A stretch of 60,000 nucleotides of DNA from Tubulanus polymorphus (lineage: Eukaryota > Nemertea > Palaeonemertea > Tubulaniformes > Tubulanidae), in contig NC_134032.1 of NCBI RefSeq assembly GCF_964204645.1, forward strand, positions 11,528,275 through 11,588,274, written 5' to 3'. The translations under genes were made by a program, and so were the position numbers. The notes under the pieces were generated by a model. That model was given only the letters and a program-made list of their open reading frames with translations. It searched no databases and was not told the origin of the DNA. Every line of letters begins with the position of its first letter. Positions within the stretch are counted from its first letter, which is position 1. Below are positions 22,261-33,977 of this stretch, piece after piece.

Positions 22261-22599
22261 TAGTTTGAAAACAAACATGACTTGAAAAATTTCCGAAATT
22301 CGAAGTCAAGTGGTCAGACTCGGGGATATCTCAATTGGTCAGTTTCTGACCATCATGGTGTCACCATTGTGGTCTATAGCTCAAATGAAACATGTGGAAC
22401 CGACGAATGGGCCCAAAAGCGTAAGTCATTTCCTGAGTTATGTGATCCAAAAATGCCCTAACTGGGAAAGGCAGTCTCTCAATTGGACGAAACCAAATCG
22501 GACAGGACAAGGATTTGGATATTCTCGGAGCTACCCCTGATTGTCAATTCAATTCAATTCAGAGACTATTCCCGCTCTCGAGAACAGCTGTAGTAGAGT

Positions 22600-22750
22600 T
22601 ACAGATTTGGGCTGCCTCGTTCAAAGCCGTTTTCACGCTTATTTAAGCGTGCGAATTGATGAATTCGACTCGTAATTGGTATGTCAGTGTTTACGCTTGG
22701 AGGGAAACTCATTCAAACCGGTTGTCACTTGTAATTGTAAATTTAACGTT
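22600..22750 (+). promoter_or_regulatory. Conserved block upstream of locus B (possible promoter or 5' exon)
   Basis: GGGCTGCCTCGTTCAAAGCC, then GTTTTCACGCTTATTTAAGC and TCGTAATTGGTATGTCAGTG are matched by 33978-34125 upstream of locus C. The block contains a TTATTTAA TATA-like element. Similar retention upstream of both paralogous first coding exons, while the DNA between has been replaced, suggests it belongs to the duplicated gene unit. No transcription start can be fixed from sequence alone. Confidence 0.45.
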
Positions 22751-23350
22751 GTGTTTTATACCTACCTGATGCCTGATGATGGCTGCCAAATCTGAAATTT
22801 GTTTTCTACATGCCCTAATTGTGATTTTGTCTATAGACTATAGCTCATCAGATTGGTTCCGATATTGCGTGCTGCATTATTGCACAAACGTACTGGACAT
22901 TACATCTAGAACTAAGCTTACAATCCCTCCAGGCTCCAAACCCTCAAATTCAACTGCGGCGCTTGATCAGTTGATTGACCAACTTCCTCAGTTCCTCAAT
23001 AATGATCGTGAACACGTAAACTTCAATTAAATTCTCCCATCATGTCAAGTGATACCACATAGCCTTACCAGCTTACTGCTTTATTTTATACATTAGAAAT
23101 TATCATTAAAGGATTGAACAATATCACTACCCATGATTAATTCAGGAAATGATTGATTGTAAAGGGGTTTCGGGTTTCTAGCATTCTAGCATTATAATCT
23201 AGGTACCCGGTATAGGATGGTCTGAATACCAGATGATTGTTGGGAACAATGTCAAGGGACTAGGAATAACGCTAATAGTTAGGATTTTTGTGTACAAGGG
23301 GTTTAAGAACTTTTGAAAAGATCGAACTCAAAAATATTTTCAATTTTCAG

Positions 23351-23528
23351 AAGTTAGATTGATAGAGAAGTGACATTAAAATGTTGCTGTTGGAAGGTGT
23401 CGAGGTACACGTACGCGAGGATGCATTTAAAAGTTGTCTGCGTCGACACATGGATTGGTTAGATGAATTAGTTATTGATGCTGATGATAATACCTGGTTT
23501 AGATGGATGTCACGACGTCAAACTAAAG
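23351..23528 (+). CDS. Locus B first coding exon (49 residues)
   Basis: The acceptor CAATTTTCAG ends at 23350, so a noncoding exon lies upstream. In-frame TGA and TAG precede ATG 23381, which is therefore the likely start. It encodes MLLLEGVEVHVREDAFKSCL to RRQTK, ending one base into a codon before GTTTGT at 23529. The peptide is acidic/amphipathic (WLDELVIDADDNTWFRWMSR) and is not a BTB domain or any family I recognise. It is nearly identical to the first coding exon of locus C (35487). It splices in phase to 23841 (K-D-QRRGQ). Confidence 0.75.
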
Positions 23529-23840
23529 GTTTGTCCTTAAAAATCCTACCACAAATTCAGGAAGCAGTTTGATTTGTTAAATCTTGATAAGGTCCCTATG
23601 AATATTTGATGGAAAATTCAGATATACTACGATATTACAACATCAGGTGGCTATTCTAATTTTGAGGGAGCCCTGTCTCATCAAATTGTTGTAAAGCTTA
23701 AAATTGGATAAATCTTATATTTACTAAAGAAAAGAAACCTAAAGTGATTAAACTCACTGAAGTGACATTCATAAAAGTAAAGAGTTAAAGTTGTCTAAAT
23801 TTTTGTAAGTTCCTGTAAATATATAACTTTTAATATTCAG

Positions 23841-24587
23841 ATCAAAGAAGAGGACAAATGAATCAAATGTCCGGAGATGGAGGTGTTATGTACATCGGGA
23901 CGAGTCAATCAAAAACCGGACAAAAAAGACGATTTGAAGTTCAAAGCAGAACCAGAACCATCGCTCAGAATGTTTTAAAAGCTGTGAAACGTCGGAGAGG
24001 AAGTGCAGCTGTACAGGGGGCGCTACCGCAGCAACGAGTTCAATCACAAACTATGACAGCTGTCGGGCAGCAACCGATCGGTCTGTTACCGGAAACCATC
24101 AATTCTAGACGTAGTTCCACTGCAGTTCTAGACTCGACTGGATGTGAAATTTTATCAAGCGTAGAAATTGAATCAACTTCAGAAAGTATTAAAAAAGCTG
24201 ACGATGAATCAGATGATTCTACGAATCTCAATGATTCAAATGTTGATGCAGCATCAATGAATCAAAATGAACCTAATGTTGAACAGTCAAGTGAAAGTGG
24301 ATTATCGACGACCCCGCCCCCGGCAGTCTCCAGCTGGGATAACACGTTAGAACAATTAGAATCGATTATAGGTTCATCTCCGTCGTTCGAACAATTAGAA
24401 CTGTTTAGCGGCGCCACCAATGGAGAAAAAGTGGATCTGAAATGCATTAAGAATGAATCGATAAAAATAGAACCGGTTGAAATATTGTCAGGAAGCGACG
24501 ACGATGAAGGTGATTCTTCTCAACCGATCGTACAACGACAACAACATGAACCACAACCGGGAACGAGTAGCAGTGTTAATCATACAG
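23841..24587 (+). CDS. Locus B constant exon 2 (shortened regulatory region)
   Basis: The acceptor TTAATATTCAG ends at 23840; AT completes Asp, then QRRGQMNQMSGDGGVMYIGT. It ends one base into a codon at 24587 before GTAGGTG. It encodes about 249 residues: a basic segment (KRRFEVQSRTRT to VKRRRG, probable nuclear signal), a Gln-containing linker, an acidic Ser/Asp/Glu-rich middle, and a tail with IKIEPVEILSGSDDDEG, which combines a SUMO-attachment consensus (IKIE) with a hydrophobic-acidic SUMO-interaction-like motif. Compared with locus C exon 2 it lacks about 140 residues after QQPIGLLP (including the RGG run) and about 25 before IKNE, so this copy has been trimmed. The terminal exons of this locus follow. 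Confidence 0.75.
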
Positions 24588-25505
24588 GTAGGTGTTAACA
24601 GCCATTTTATTTATTCGATTATCTATTCGTACAGGGTCGACTTTTTAAAAACCACATTTTGGGCATTCAAAAAATATTAGTCTTGATTCATTTGCCAAAT
24701 AGTCAGTTTGAAGGTTTTAGGTATTTTAAAAGTTATGGCCGCTGAAAAATGAATGGTTAAATTCCGTTTTGATTATATCCGATGATTAGTGGATTTTGCA
24801 AGTTGTTTTTGTGGATCTGTGGTTTTTTGAAGCTCGTCGCATGCTGTGTAAACAAGGTCTATGAAATTTCGATTTAAAGCTGTCATTAAGTAAAAGTTTG
24901 CGGAGCCGAAAGGAATGAATGACTCATCAGAATTATCGCAAATAGCAAATGTTTTCGAAAATTTTATCCTTCGACTCCCAATTTAGAATAAATTGATTCG
25001 GTAGTAGTTAAAACGAGGTTCGACTGTAACTTAGTAAAGCCCTGAACACACTAACGATTTTCGCTGCAAATTTATCGCACAGCACGGACTTGACACACTA
25101 TGCGATCAGCCATTAGCGACCTCATGCAAATCAACTAAATCAAATAATCTTTATTGATCACTTGATACAAAGCTCATCATTGATTGGTTCGATTTCGAGT
25201 CCTTCGTTTCCTTCCAATCGTTAACGTCACAAACGGATCTACACACAAGTTTTTTCTGCCCTGCAGATCATACCCAGCATACGTGGTGAAAAAAACCATT
25301 CAAACGGTTTCATCTTTAAGGAAAAAACAAACAGTACATTGGCATGAAATGGGCTCCAATGGATTCATGATTTTGACCATGAGACATCGGACTCCGTAGA
25401 TTGAATATAAAAAAGGATTTTTAGTCGCATGGGTCGACATGAGTCATAACGGTTGGCTGAATTGTGTAGATGTAGCTTAAACTGGATTCCCTCGACTCTT
25501 TGTAG
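24588..25505. other. Locus B intron before first terminal exon
   Basis: Donor GTAGGTG at 24588. The first few dozen bases (TAGGTGTTAAC then CAGGGTCGA) resemble the same intron in locus C (37165). No other coding signature. Confidence 0.5.
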
Positions 25506-26168
25506 GTGTCGGATATGACGAATACAACGTGCCGTGTGAATTATTGCCGTCCGTTGAACTGAAACGTCTGCCCGCTGGAAAGGTCGATGCCCAAGGTCGA
25601 TTTAAGATAGCGACGGGATATAAAAGGGGCTAACGTGGACCCTGATGGTACTAGTGGAGCCTCCTATGGCTCTAAGTCTGACTCGTTGATGACCGCAGAT
25701 CGTACACAACATGAGCGAACACACACCAGTGAAAAACCGTTTAAATGTGTGACGTGCGAGAAACGTTTTACGCAGAAATCAAGCAAGAAGGTCAAGGCTG
25801 TTGTTTGTAAGAAGTACAAATGTCGGTTTTGTGATAAATGGTTTCCTTCTACTACTAGTTGTGATTATCACGAGCGAATTCACACCGGCGAAAAACTGTT
25901 TAAATGTCCGACGTGCGAGCAACGTTTTACTCAGAAAGCGAACTGTGAACGGCACATGAAACTGATTCATACCGACGAACGACCGTTCAAATGTCAGTTT
26001 TGGGGTAAATGTGTTCCTTATCCTGCTATTCGTGAGTATCACGAGCGAATTCACGCCGGCAAAAAACCGTTTAAATGTCGGCTGTGCGGGCGACGATTTA
26101 CGCTGAAAGCACACTGTAAAAAAAACATGAATCGCTTGCACAACGGTGACCTCGATGCATTTGATTAA
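25506..26168 (+). pseudogene. Locus B terminal exon B1, frameshifted and with damaged fingers
   Basis: The acceptor CTCTTTGTAG ends at 25505. GT completes Gly and the leader VGYDEYNVPCELLPSVELKR reads on to RFKIATGYKRG, where TAA at 25631-25633 stops it. The intact sister exon at 29581 reads straight through this point, so a small indel broke B1. The finger region continues in another frame (25635-26168) with fingers of the CXFC/CPTC type. One has Trp for its second Cys (CQFWGKC), another lacks the first His (HCKKNMNRLH), and the first two are fused or shortened. All of this fits a decaying exon. Confidence 0.75.
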
Positions 26169-26219
26169 ATTTCATGTTTTTTTGGAATGTATCATAATCG
26201 GAGTTAATTTTCCTGCAGA

Positions 26220-26383
26220 GGGATCATTCATTTATTACGTACGCATAAAATTTGAATTTTTCAACCCCCCTCCCCCTCTGTACGCAAAATGGCCATTTTT
26301 TCATATACAGTAAGCATTACTGTACGCAATTGCACTGACCCCTCCCCCCTCCCTTGATGCGTACGTAATAAATGAATGACCCC
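26220..26383. mobile_element. MITE with about 24-bp terminal inverted repeats
   Basis: The left end GGGATCATTCATTTATTACG followed by TACGC is the inverted complement (one extra base) of the right end GCGTACGTAATAAATGAATG followed by ACCC. The interior carries pyrimidine-rich CCCCCCTCCCCCTC and CCCTCCCCCCTCCC tracts and two CTGTACGCAA motifs. Length is about 164 bp with no coding capacity. It interrupts the 3' flank of B1: sequence resembling the B3 3' flank (CCTGCAGA, then GAGCACCGGTGAGAAACAAT) lies on the two sides. Confidence 0.8.
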
Positions 26384-26717
26384 AGATCATTCATTCCCCG
26401 ACACGAGCACCGGTGAGAAACAATTCAAATGGTTCTGAGAAAAGCGAACTGTAGGCCTACATGAAACGGGTTCAAATGGATTAGTGACTTTTATATAGTA
26501 GATTGAATATGGAAAATCAGTTTAATTTTTCTTTTTTGTAAAATGAAGTTAGGAGCTATGTAAAACTTCTGAAGAGGGTTTTTTTTTGTTTCGAAGGTAA
26601 TTGTGTTGACTGTTTAAGTTGGTACTAAATGCAATGTTTGAAAGTAATATTATAGATCTGACGAGTAAAAACACCATTCTCTGTGTTTGTCTATGACGGT
26701 TGGTACCGAAGAAAAAT

Positions 26718-26790
26718 TATCTTTTGTCGGAAGTGTGAGCAATGTTTTAATCAATCAGAAAGGAAAAGGTTATTGCATGTGAAACACCAT
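26718..26790 (+). pseudogene. Relic of one C2H2 finger
   Basis: The frame reads CRKCEQCFNQSERKRLLHVK and then HH, which aligns with the CPTCEQ(R/C)F...H finger type of this family but has lost spacing and linkers. No acceptor or second finger is nearby. It marks a further dead copy between B1 and B2. Confidence 0.5.
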
Positions 26791-27171
26791 AATAACTTGT
26801 TTATCTTTAAACTGAAATATAGAAACCCAAGACAAAATGGCGAACATTTTATTCAATTAGGTATCGTACGTTTGCTTATAATTTGTTCGTTGACACGAAT
26901 ATAAGCGAGTAGGCTATTCAATTCAGTTGCAATTCTGAACTAGCAAGTATGACGATACCAATGACAGGGTTCGTAGTGGGTCTTCTAAGTCGGTATTTAA
27001 GAAAAAAATCATAGCCAGTATTTTTTTTTATTTCTAGAAAAAAAGTCCGTATATGTTTGTATATTTTTGACATTTTGTGGATGGAGATATTCTGACTTGT
27101 GCAATTACGGCCAATCTAATACTGCGTCGCTAGTACATTTGTATAAACGCGCGTCAGCAGTCAGCCGGGGT

Positions 27172-27870
27172 AATCCTAAACACCGACCAAAACCGTCCAA
27201 TACCACCTAAAACCGTCCAATACCGACCAAAACCGCCTGATACCGACCAAAAGCCGTCCAATACCGACCAAAAGCTGCCAAACACCGACCAAAATCCTCC
27301 CAACCGAAGATTTTCATTCCCAAAGCCGAATAAATATCAAGAATTAAAACTCGAATCGAATTTTGAAATTTTTATTGACAGCCGATCAAAATACAATCTA
27401 CAAAATACACAATTAGACTTTATACATTAAGCACATTTGATTTTAGTCTTCTAGCGTCAGTCGATCGTTCTGCATGGGTGTTCCTAGACGGCTCTCAACG
27501 GTCCTCAACCTGCTGAAATGACATAAAATGAAACCGAGTTATTTAAGGGTTGTCAAATAATAAACACAGCATTGAATAAACCTTGAACGGTTTAACAAAG
27601 TTGTACCTATTCAAAATTGAACTGTGGTCGCTCAGTGATCGAAGTGACACGCATAGCTTTGTTTTGAGAATTATCTGTGCGATTAGTTCAAAATTCTTTT
27701 GGTCGGTATCAGACGATGTCGGGTATCATTTTACTCGTCTTAGTTTTGGTCGGTATCATATTCTACTTTTGGTGGTTGTTACAATTTTGGTCGGTACTAA
27801 TTTTACTTTTGGTCGGTGTTGGACGGCTTTTGGTCGGTATTGGACGGTTTCAGGCGGTATTGGACGGTTT
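27172..27870. mobile_element. Insertion with inverted minisatellite arms, interrupting exon B2
   Basis: The left arm (27178-27305) is made of ACCGACCAAAACCGTCCAAT units; the right arm (27700-27870) is made of the inverse (ATTGGACGGTTTTGGTCGGT-type) units. Between them lies about 390 bp with AATAAA and no clear frame. On the right the sequence passes directly into GGAAAGGTTGATGCTCAAGG, the middle of the conserved exon leader. The leader's first half and its acceptor are missing. This looks like a fold-back element that landed in, and truncated, exon B2. Confidence 0.65.
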
Positions 27871-28780
27871 TGGAAAGGTTGATGCTCAAGGTCGATTGAA
27901 AATAGCTACTGGAATGCAAAGGGGTTAACATCAAACCTGGTAGTACTATTTGCGCCACCTATGGATATAAGTCTACACAGTTGACTGCAGATTGTACACA
28001 ACACAAGCGAAAACACACCAATGAAAAACTGTTTGAATGTCTGACATGTGAGAAATGTTTCATGGTGAAGTCAAGCTTTGACCGGCATATGAAACAGGTT
28101 CATGACGTTTGCCCGAATAGCCATGTCTCTTCTGAGAAGGTCAAGGCTGGTGATATTAAAAAGTACAAATGTCAGTTTTGTGATAAAAGGTTCAGTTTTT
28201 CTGCAACTTGTAAACGTCACGAGCGAATTCACACCGGCGAAAAACCGTTTAAATGTCCGATTTGCAAGCTGCATTTTAATCAGGAATCAAACAGTAAACG
28301 GCATATAAAACGGGCCCATTATGTTGGCCCTAACAGCCATTCGTCATCCGAGGCTGGTGATATGAAGCCGTACAAATGTCAGTTTTGCAATAAAGGGTTT
28401 TATTACTATAACGATCGTGTAGGACACGAGCGAATTCACACCGGTGAAAAACCGTTTAAATGTCCGGTGTGTGAGAAATGTTTCACACAGAAATCGTACC
28501 GTAAACAGCACATGAAACTGGTTCATTTAGATAAACGTTTAGGTGTCAGTTTTGCGATAAACGGTTGAAAACTCTCTTCTGTCCGAAGAAACACGAGCGA
28601 ATTCACACAGGTGAAAAACCCTTTAAATGTGCGATATGCAATAAACGGATGAATACTCTTTACCATTGTAAACAACACGAGCGATTACACACCGGCCAAA
28701 AACCGTTTAAAAGCAGTGAATTTCTAGATTTTATGATTGTCGAAGCGGATCATCATCATCAGGAATTCATTTTTCAGTGA
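27871..28780 (+). pseudogene. Locus B terminal exon B2, 5'-truncated and frameshifted
   Basis: Homology to the intact exon at 29581 starts at GGAAAGGTNGATGCTCAAGG, without the leader start or acceptor. The leader frame hits TAA at 27926. The finger frame 27981-28568 then gives five recognisable fingers (CLTC, CQFC, CPIC, CQFC, CPVC types) before a frameshift near 28545. Two more fingers follow in another frame (28565-28780, CPKK relic and CAIC). At least three lesions show it is dead as an exon. Confidence 0.75.
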
Positions 28781-29159
28781 AAGTTTTTGTTCACCCTGCA
28801 GATGCCCCAACATGCGCGAATAAACGCCGGTGAAAAACTATTCAAAAAGGGTTTGATTGTGATGAAACTATAAACAAAAAGTACATGAAATGGGTTCAAA
28901 TGGATTCTTGATTTCGACAGGAAGACATTCGACTTTTATGTACATGTAGTAGATTGAATGCCAAGATGCGGTTTGAGTTATGAGGTTTTTTTTCATAAAA
29001 CGAAGTTAGGAGCTATGTGCTACTTCAAAAGAGGTTTTTTCTTGTCAAAGTTGATTGAGTTGGTGCTAGCCAAAATACAATTTTTGAGGGTGATATTGTA
29101 GATTTGACGGGTGAAACACTATGGTTTTCTTTCTTCAAAGTTTGAGAGTAATTTTGATG

Positions 29160-29300
29160 TTTCAGTTTTGGACTCGTAAAGTGGCTCCAAAGTATCTCTT
29201 AAAAGAAATGCTTTTCTATATGAAGTTTAGCAAAATGACCGGGCCTTTTGTTCAGAAGCTGCAATCTGTTCATATGTTACTTGAGCGCATAAAAGATGTA
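29160..29300 (+). repeat. Conserved 3'-flank block after B2
   Basis: TTTCAGTTTTGGACTCGTAA, then AATGCTTTTCTATA and TGACCGGGCNTTTTG recur after other terminal exons of loci B and C (about 31020, 31200, 45815, 47022, 48672, 51300, 56455). The block sits a few hundred bases after the stop and before the poly(A) signal, consistent with a shared 3' untranslated element or simply with shared ancestry. Confidence 0.55.
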
Positions 29301-29580
29301 AGATTTATTCAAAAAGTAAGATTGAAAACCAGGAATTTCTTTGTGTTTGTCTTCGGCAGTTAATACAAAAGAAAAAATATTTATTTTTCGATGTGTTAGA
29401 AAGATAGAAACTGTTAATTGCACATGACACACATTCGTATCTTTGAACAGAGTTTGATCTTGAAGCCAAGTCTTCAATCTTTGATACCCTCAGCTTTTTA
29501 ACCAGTTGTTCAATTCTCACTGGATTTAGAGGCTGAATTGTGTAGATGTAGCTTAAATTTGATTCTTGCAACTTTTGTAG

Positions 29581-30590
29581 GTGTCGGATTCGACGTGCCG
29601 TGTCAACTACTGCCATCTGTTGAACTGAGTCGTCTGCCCGCTGGAAAGGTCGATGCTCAAGGTCGATTGAAAAAAGCTACTGGATGTAAAGGGATTGACT
29701 TGGACCCTGGCAGTACTAGCGACGCCACCTATGGATCTAAGTCTAAACAGTTGGCTGATGGATGCACACAAAACAAGCAAAAACACACAAATGAAAAACT
29801 GTTTAAATGTCAGACTTGCGAGAAATGTTTCATGGTGAAATCTTGCTATGACCGGCATATGAAACAGGTTCATGACGTTTGCCCGAATAGCCATGTCTCC
29901 TCTGGGAAGGTCAAGGCTGGTGATAGTAAAAAGTACAAATGTCAGTTTTGCGATAAAAGGTTTAATTCTCCTGCAGTTGTTAAACAACACGAGCGAATTC
30001 ACACCGGCGAAAAACCGTTTGAATGTACGATGTGCGAGCAACGTTTTACTCAGAAATCAAACCATAAACGGCATGTAATGCGGGCCCACCATGTTGGCCT
30101 GAACAGCCATTTGTCATCCGGAAAGAACGGGGCTGGTGATATTAAGCCGTATAAATGTCAGTTTTGCAAGAAAGGGTTTTATTCTACTAATGATCGTGAT
30201 CGTCATGAGCGAATTCACACCGGTGAGAGACCGTTTAAATGTCCGACATGCGAGCAACGTTTCAAACAGAAATCACACATTAAACAGCACATGAAACAGG
30301 TTCATTCCGATGAACGACCGTTTAAATGTCAGTTTTGCGATAAACGCGCTAAAAACTCCTACAATTTGAAGCAACACGAGCGATTACACACCGGCGATAA
30401 ACCGTTTAAATGTCCGACGTGCGATAAACGGACGAATACTCTCTCCCATTTGAAGCTACACGAGCGACAGCACACAGGCGAAAAACCATTTGCATGTTCT
30501 ATGTGCAACCTACGTTTTGCACAGAAATCCAACCACGCAGCACATGTGAAACGCATGCATAACGCCGACCCAAACGCAATGAATTTCTAG
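29581..30590 (+). CDS. Locus B terminal exon B3, eight C2H2 zinc fingers (intact)
   Basis: The acceptor ACTTTTGTAG ends at 29580; GT completes Gly, then VGFDVPCQLLPSVELSRLPA, about 335 residues to TAG at 30588-30590. The leader (about 75 residues) has no known domain. Eight fingers follow, alternating HX4H or HX3H: CQTC, CQFC, CTMC, CQFC, CPTC, CQFC, CPTC, CSMC. Fingers 1-2 and 3-4 are separated by about 20-residue Ser/Gly/Lys spacers (HVSSGKVKAGDSKK type), while the rest are joined by TGEKPFKC or SDERPFKC linkers. Finger 6 has Ala and finger 7 Thr instead of the core Phe. This is the only undamaged terminal exon of locus B, so it is probably the main product. Confidence 0.85.
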
Positions 30591-32324
30591 ATTTGATGTT
30601 ATTTGAAGCGGATCATCATCAGAAATTAATTTTTCAGGGAAGGTTTTACTCACCCGGCAGATTGCTTAATACAAGCGAATATACGCCGGTGAAAGACAAT
30701 TCAAAACGGTTCTGATTGTGAGGAAACTATAAACAAACAGTACATGAAACGGGTTCAAATTGATGCTTGATATCGACATCATCAAGGAAGACATCTGACT
30801 TCTATGCAGTAGATTGAATGTTAAAATGCAGTCTTAGTTATGAGGTTTTTTCATAAAATGAAGTTAGGAGCTATGCACTACTTCAGAGGAGGTTTTTTCT
30901 TGTCAAAGTTGAGTTGATGCTAGCCTAATACAATGTTTGAGGGTAGGCCTAATATAGATTTGATGGGTAAAAACACTTTGGGTTTCTGTCTTCATAGTTA
31001 GAGAGTTATTTTAATATTTCAGTTTTGGACTCGAAAATATAGTTAAGTGGCTCGAAAGGTATTTCTAAAAAAATGCTTTGAGTGAAAAGTTGAGTGAAAA
31101 TGACTGGGCGTTTTGTTCAGAAGCTGCAATCTGTTCATAATGTTACTTGAGTGAGGATAAGATGTAAGATTTCAAAGTTTGAGAGTAATTTTGCTATTTC
31201 AGTTTTGGACTCGTAAAGTGGCTTGAAAGTGTTTTCTAAGAATAAAAATTGTTTTTCTATAAAGTTGAGCAAAAGTGACTGGGTGTTTTTTCAGAAGCTA
31301 CAATGTGTTTTTATGTTACTTGAGCGAGTATCGAAAAGGTACTTTATTGGATTTCGCGGAAGGAATTACAACTTATGGTTGCAGGGCCAATACCCCGGTA
31401 TGTAACTTTCCCTAGATTTTACAGTGAACAAATGCCAGTAAAATTTATCGTAGTTTACCATTTGTCTTCAGCAGTCTCAAACGAAGATTCCAAATTGTTT
31501 TGTTCGTATCTCTGTTGTAAAAAGTTTTTGTGCCTTATACTGGGGTACACAAATCTATCGGCTGATAACCTGTATCATTTGTTCTTTTGTCCCGATTATT
31601 TCTGATAGTGGAGATGCCTAACTTAATCAATATTTATGAGTCAATGGTAGGGTCTGAATGACCATCTTAAATTATCTGATTATCAGGTTCCAAAAAGTCT
31701 GGCATACAAGCGGTGTGGATTCTGTTTTGAATGGTGAACAGTGAGTTTTTTACTTAAGATTCTCTGCTGAAACTAATCAGTTGTCCTAGGTGGCAGTGTT
31801 TTTGTAATTTTAGTTATGTATTAATTGTATTTAGTTATGTATTATAAGAATAGATGAATTCACACATGATTCTCAACCCGAATTGTTTTGTGGTATTCCG
31901 AATTGTTTTGTGGTGTATTTACTAAGTACATGTAGTAGGTTTTCCAGCCAAAATCTGGATAGTGACAGATTTCCTTTCTGCGGTTCTTCTTTGACCTCTC
32001 TTAGCCTGGCAATTGATTTTTTCGAACCCTGACAGTGAAATAATTTCTTTGTAAAGTTTCATGAGTAGTGTTAAAATCTGGACTCATGTTGCAGGTTCCC
32101 TACTTGTGATGCTGTCTCAAATTTATCTATGGTAGCTATTTTAGCCTAGGCTCAAATTCATGGGCTCAAGAGTTCTCCACCCCAACAATTGATAATTTGA
32201 ATCTTGACAGGATTTTCTCAGAATGTCCAGACTGTAGTTCTAAAATTTTGGTTCTCATGTTGAAGTTAAAAAAGTGCTGATGCGTCGTGAATTAAAAACT
32301 GGATTCTCTAATGACTCTTTGTAG
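30591..32324. other. 3' flank of B3 and intron before B4
   Basis: Contains two tandem copies of the conserved 3'-flank block (31020-31150 and 31200-31330, each with TTTCAGTTTTGGACTCG). Relic finger linker sequence (GCGAATATACGCCGGTGAAA) lies at about 30675-30700. No intact gene. Confidence 0.5.
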
Positions 32325-32701
32325 GTGTCGGATACGACGACGTGCCGCCTGAACTGATGCCATCCGTTGAACTGAGTCGTCTGCCCTCCGGCAAGGTCGA
32401 TGGTCGAAGTCGATTTATGAAGCAACTGCCGATCGAAATACAACAGCATAAATGTCAGTTTTGCAGTAAAGGATTTTTTACCCAACGTGATCAGATGCAA
32501 CACGAGCGAATTCACACCGGCGAAAAACCGTTTAAATGTCCGATGTGCGAGTTGTGTTTCAATCAAAAAGGAAACTGTAATCGGCACATGAAACTGGTTC
32601 ATAACAATGAAAAACCGTTTAAATGTTCGACGTGTGAGCGATGTTTCAGTCGGAAACATGACTGTAAGCGGCACATGAAACAGGTTCATTCCGACGAATG
32701 A
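32325..32701 (+). CDS. Locus B terminal exon B4, three C2H2 fingers, shortened by a stop
   Basis: The acceptor CTCTTTGTAG ends at 32324. GT completes Gly, then VGYDDVPPELMPSVELSRLP, about 125 residues to TGA at 32699-32701. The leader has a deletion relative to B3 so that it reaches the first finger (CQFC...HERIH) quickly; fingers CPMC...HMKLVH and CSTC...HMKQVH follow. The stop falls exactly in the SDERP linker, where sister exons read on. It could still make a three-finger isoform. Confidence 0.65.
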
Positions 32702-32900
32702 CCACCGTTTCAATATCGGTTTTACGATAAACGGATGAAATGTCGCGAGGATTTTAAACGCCGACACGAACGAATTCACACTGGAAAAAAACGTTTGAAT
32801 ATCCGATGTAGGAATTACGTTTTAGGCAGAAATTCACGTGTAAAGAGCGCATGAAACGCACTCATAACATGGACCCTAACTCGAGCTTCGATGTAATTTG
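32702..32900 (+). pseudogene. Decayed fingers downstream of the B4 stop
   Basis: The sequence keeps the outline of two more fingers (CCACCGTTTCAATATCGGTT, GACACGAACGAATTCACACT, CGCATGAAACGCACTCATAA) but lacks Cys codons and contains frameshifts. It shows that B4 was once a five-finger exon. Confidence 0.7.
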
Positions 32901-32925
32901 ATATGGATCGTCTTTGCTTGTTGAT

Positions 32926-32954
32926 AATGATAATAATAATAATAATGATAATAA
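32926..32954 (+). repeat. ATAATA microsatellite
   Basis: Short run of imperfect TAATAATAATAATGATAATA trinucleotides. Confidence 0.8.
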
Positions 32955-33353
32955 TTCTACTCGTCGTTCGATTATCAAGTTAAAAATCGAATGTTTTCAA
33001 AGTATTTCGAATATCGAAAATTAGTTTTACACGTATCTAAAAAGTTTTCATGCCATGCCATATACCGGGGTAGTGTCATCTGGATAAATTTCCTCTTCCC
33101 ATTTTCCAACGACCGCTATGAACCCTGTACTACATCAGGCTGGTTTCTGACTTAACACATCCAACAGTTATCTGTAGAAGTCTGTATAAGTTGTATCAGT
33201 GCTGAGGAAGAGTTAAATGGCTCGACAAATCGGAGGGCGGCGCAGGGGCTGATCAAGGATTTTCGGCTCAAGTATAAAATATGGAAAAGTAGTCCAATGG
33301 CCTTTTTACGTTACGTATCAATACGCACAATGCTAAGCAAAGATCTGCCAATC

Positions 33354-33520
33354 TTAACATTCCTGACATACGACAATCCGACATACCGGCAATCTGACAC
33401 ACCGGCACTCCCGACATACCGGCAATCTGACACACTGGCACTCCCGACATTCTGACACTCCCGACACCGGCAATCCGACACTCCCGACAAAGTGGCACTC
33501 CGGCAATGCAGCAGACCTAC
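33354..33520 (+). repeat. Minisatellite of CCGACATACCGGCAATCTGACAC-like units
   Basis: Imperfect repeats built from CCGACATACCGGCAATCTGA and CACACCGGCACTCC blocks, about 20-37 bases per unit. It gives rise to repetitive open frames on the minus strand that are not genes. Confidence 0.8.
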
Positions 33521-33559
33521 ATACAGACATTCCAGTCCAGTTGTTTTGAGAATATATAT

Positions 33560-33700
33560 TTGTAAGGCTGGGGCGTTCGGTTCCTAATAGTCCCCTGTAG
33601 AGAGATGCTGGGATCACGGGGCGTTCGGTTCCAATAAATCCCCTGTGTAAAGAGATACTGGGATCGTGGGACGTTTGGTTCCTAATTGCGGTGGAATCCC
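33560..33700 (+). repeat. Tandem repeat with GGGGCGTTCGGTTCC unit
   Basis: Three imperfect units of about 48-50 bases each, built from GGGGCGTTCGGTTCCTAATA, CCCCTGT and AGAGATGCTGGGATC. Confidence 0.8.
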
Positions 33701-33977
33701 GCATCTTGAAACTCATCGAAATGTAAATCGAAGTGCCATGACATGTTCGGTCCCTGGAGGGTGAAAATATTAAGATTCAAGTACATTTATTTTCAATTCA
33801 AATCTTAAAAGGTCATAAAACATTGAATCTCAGTGACGATGTACTAGAATACCTGAAAGAATAAAGATTATTTGAGTTGAATCGACTGTGCTCTACCGGA
33901 CGTTGGCGCCATCTACAAAGACTGGTGCCCGTTCTGAGAGGCCTGCTGTGAAAGGAGCAAGCAAGGAAGCGAACGGG

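Noticed and set aside
23381-23528. BTB/POZ domain expected for lola-like genes
   Set aside because: The 49-residue exon is too short and has no BTB pattern; the comparison with lola rests only on exon architecture.
33268-33716. Minus-strand repetitive frames (CQIAGMSGVPV type)
   Set aside because: Produced by the minisatellites at 33354-33520 and 33560-33700, with no other coding evidence.
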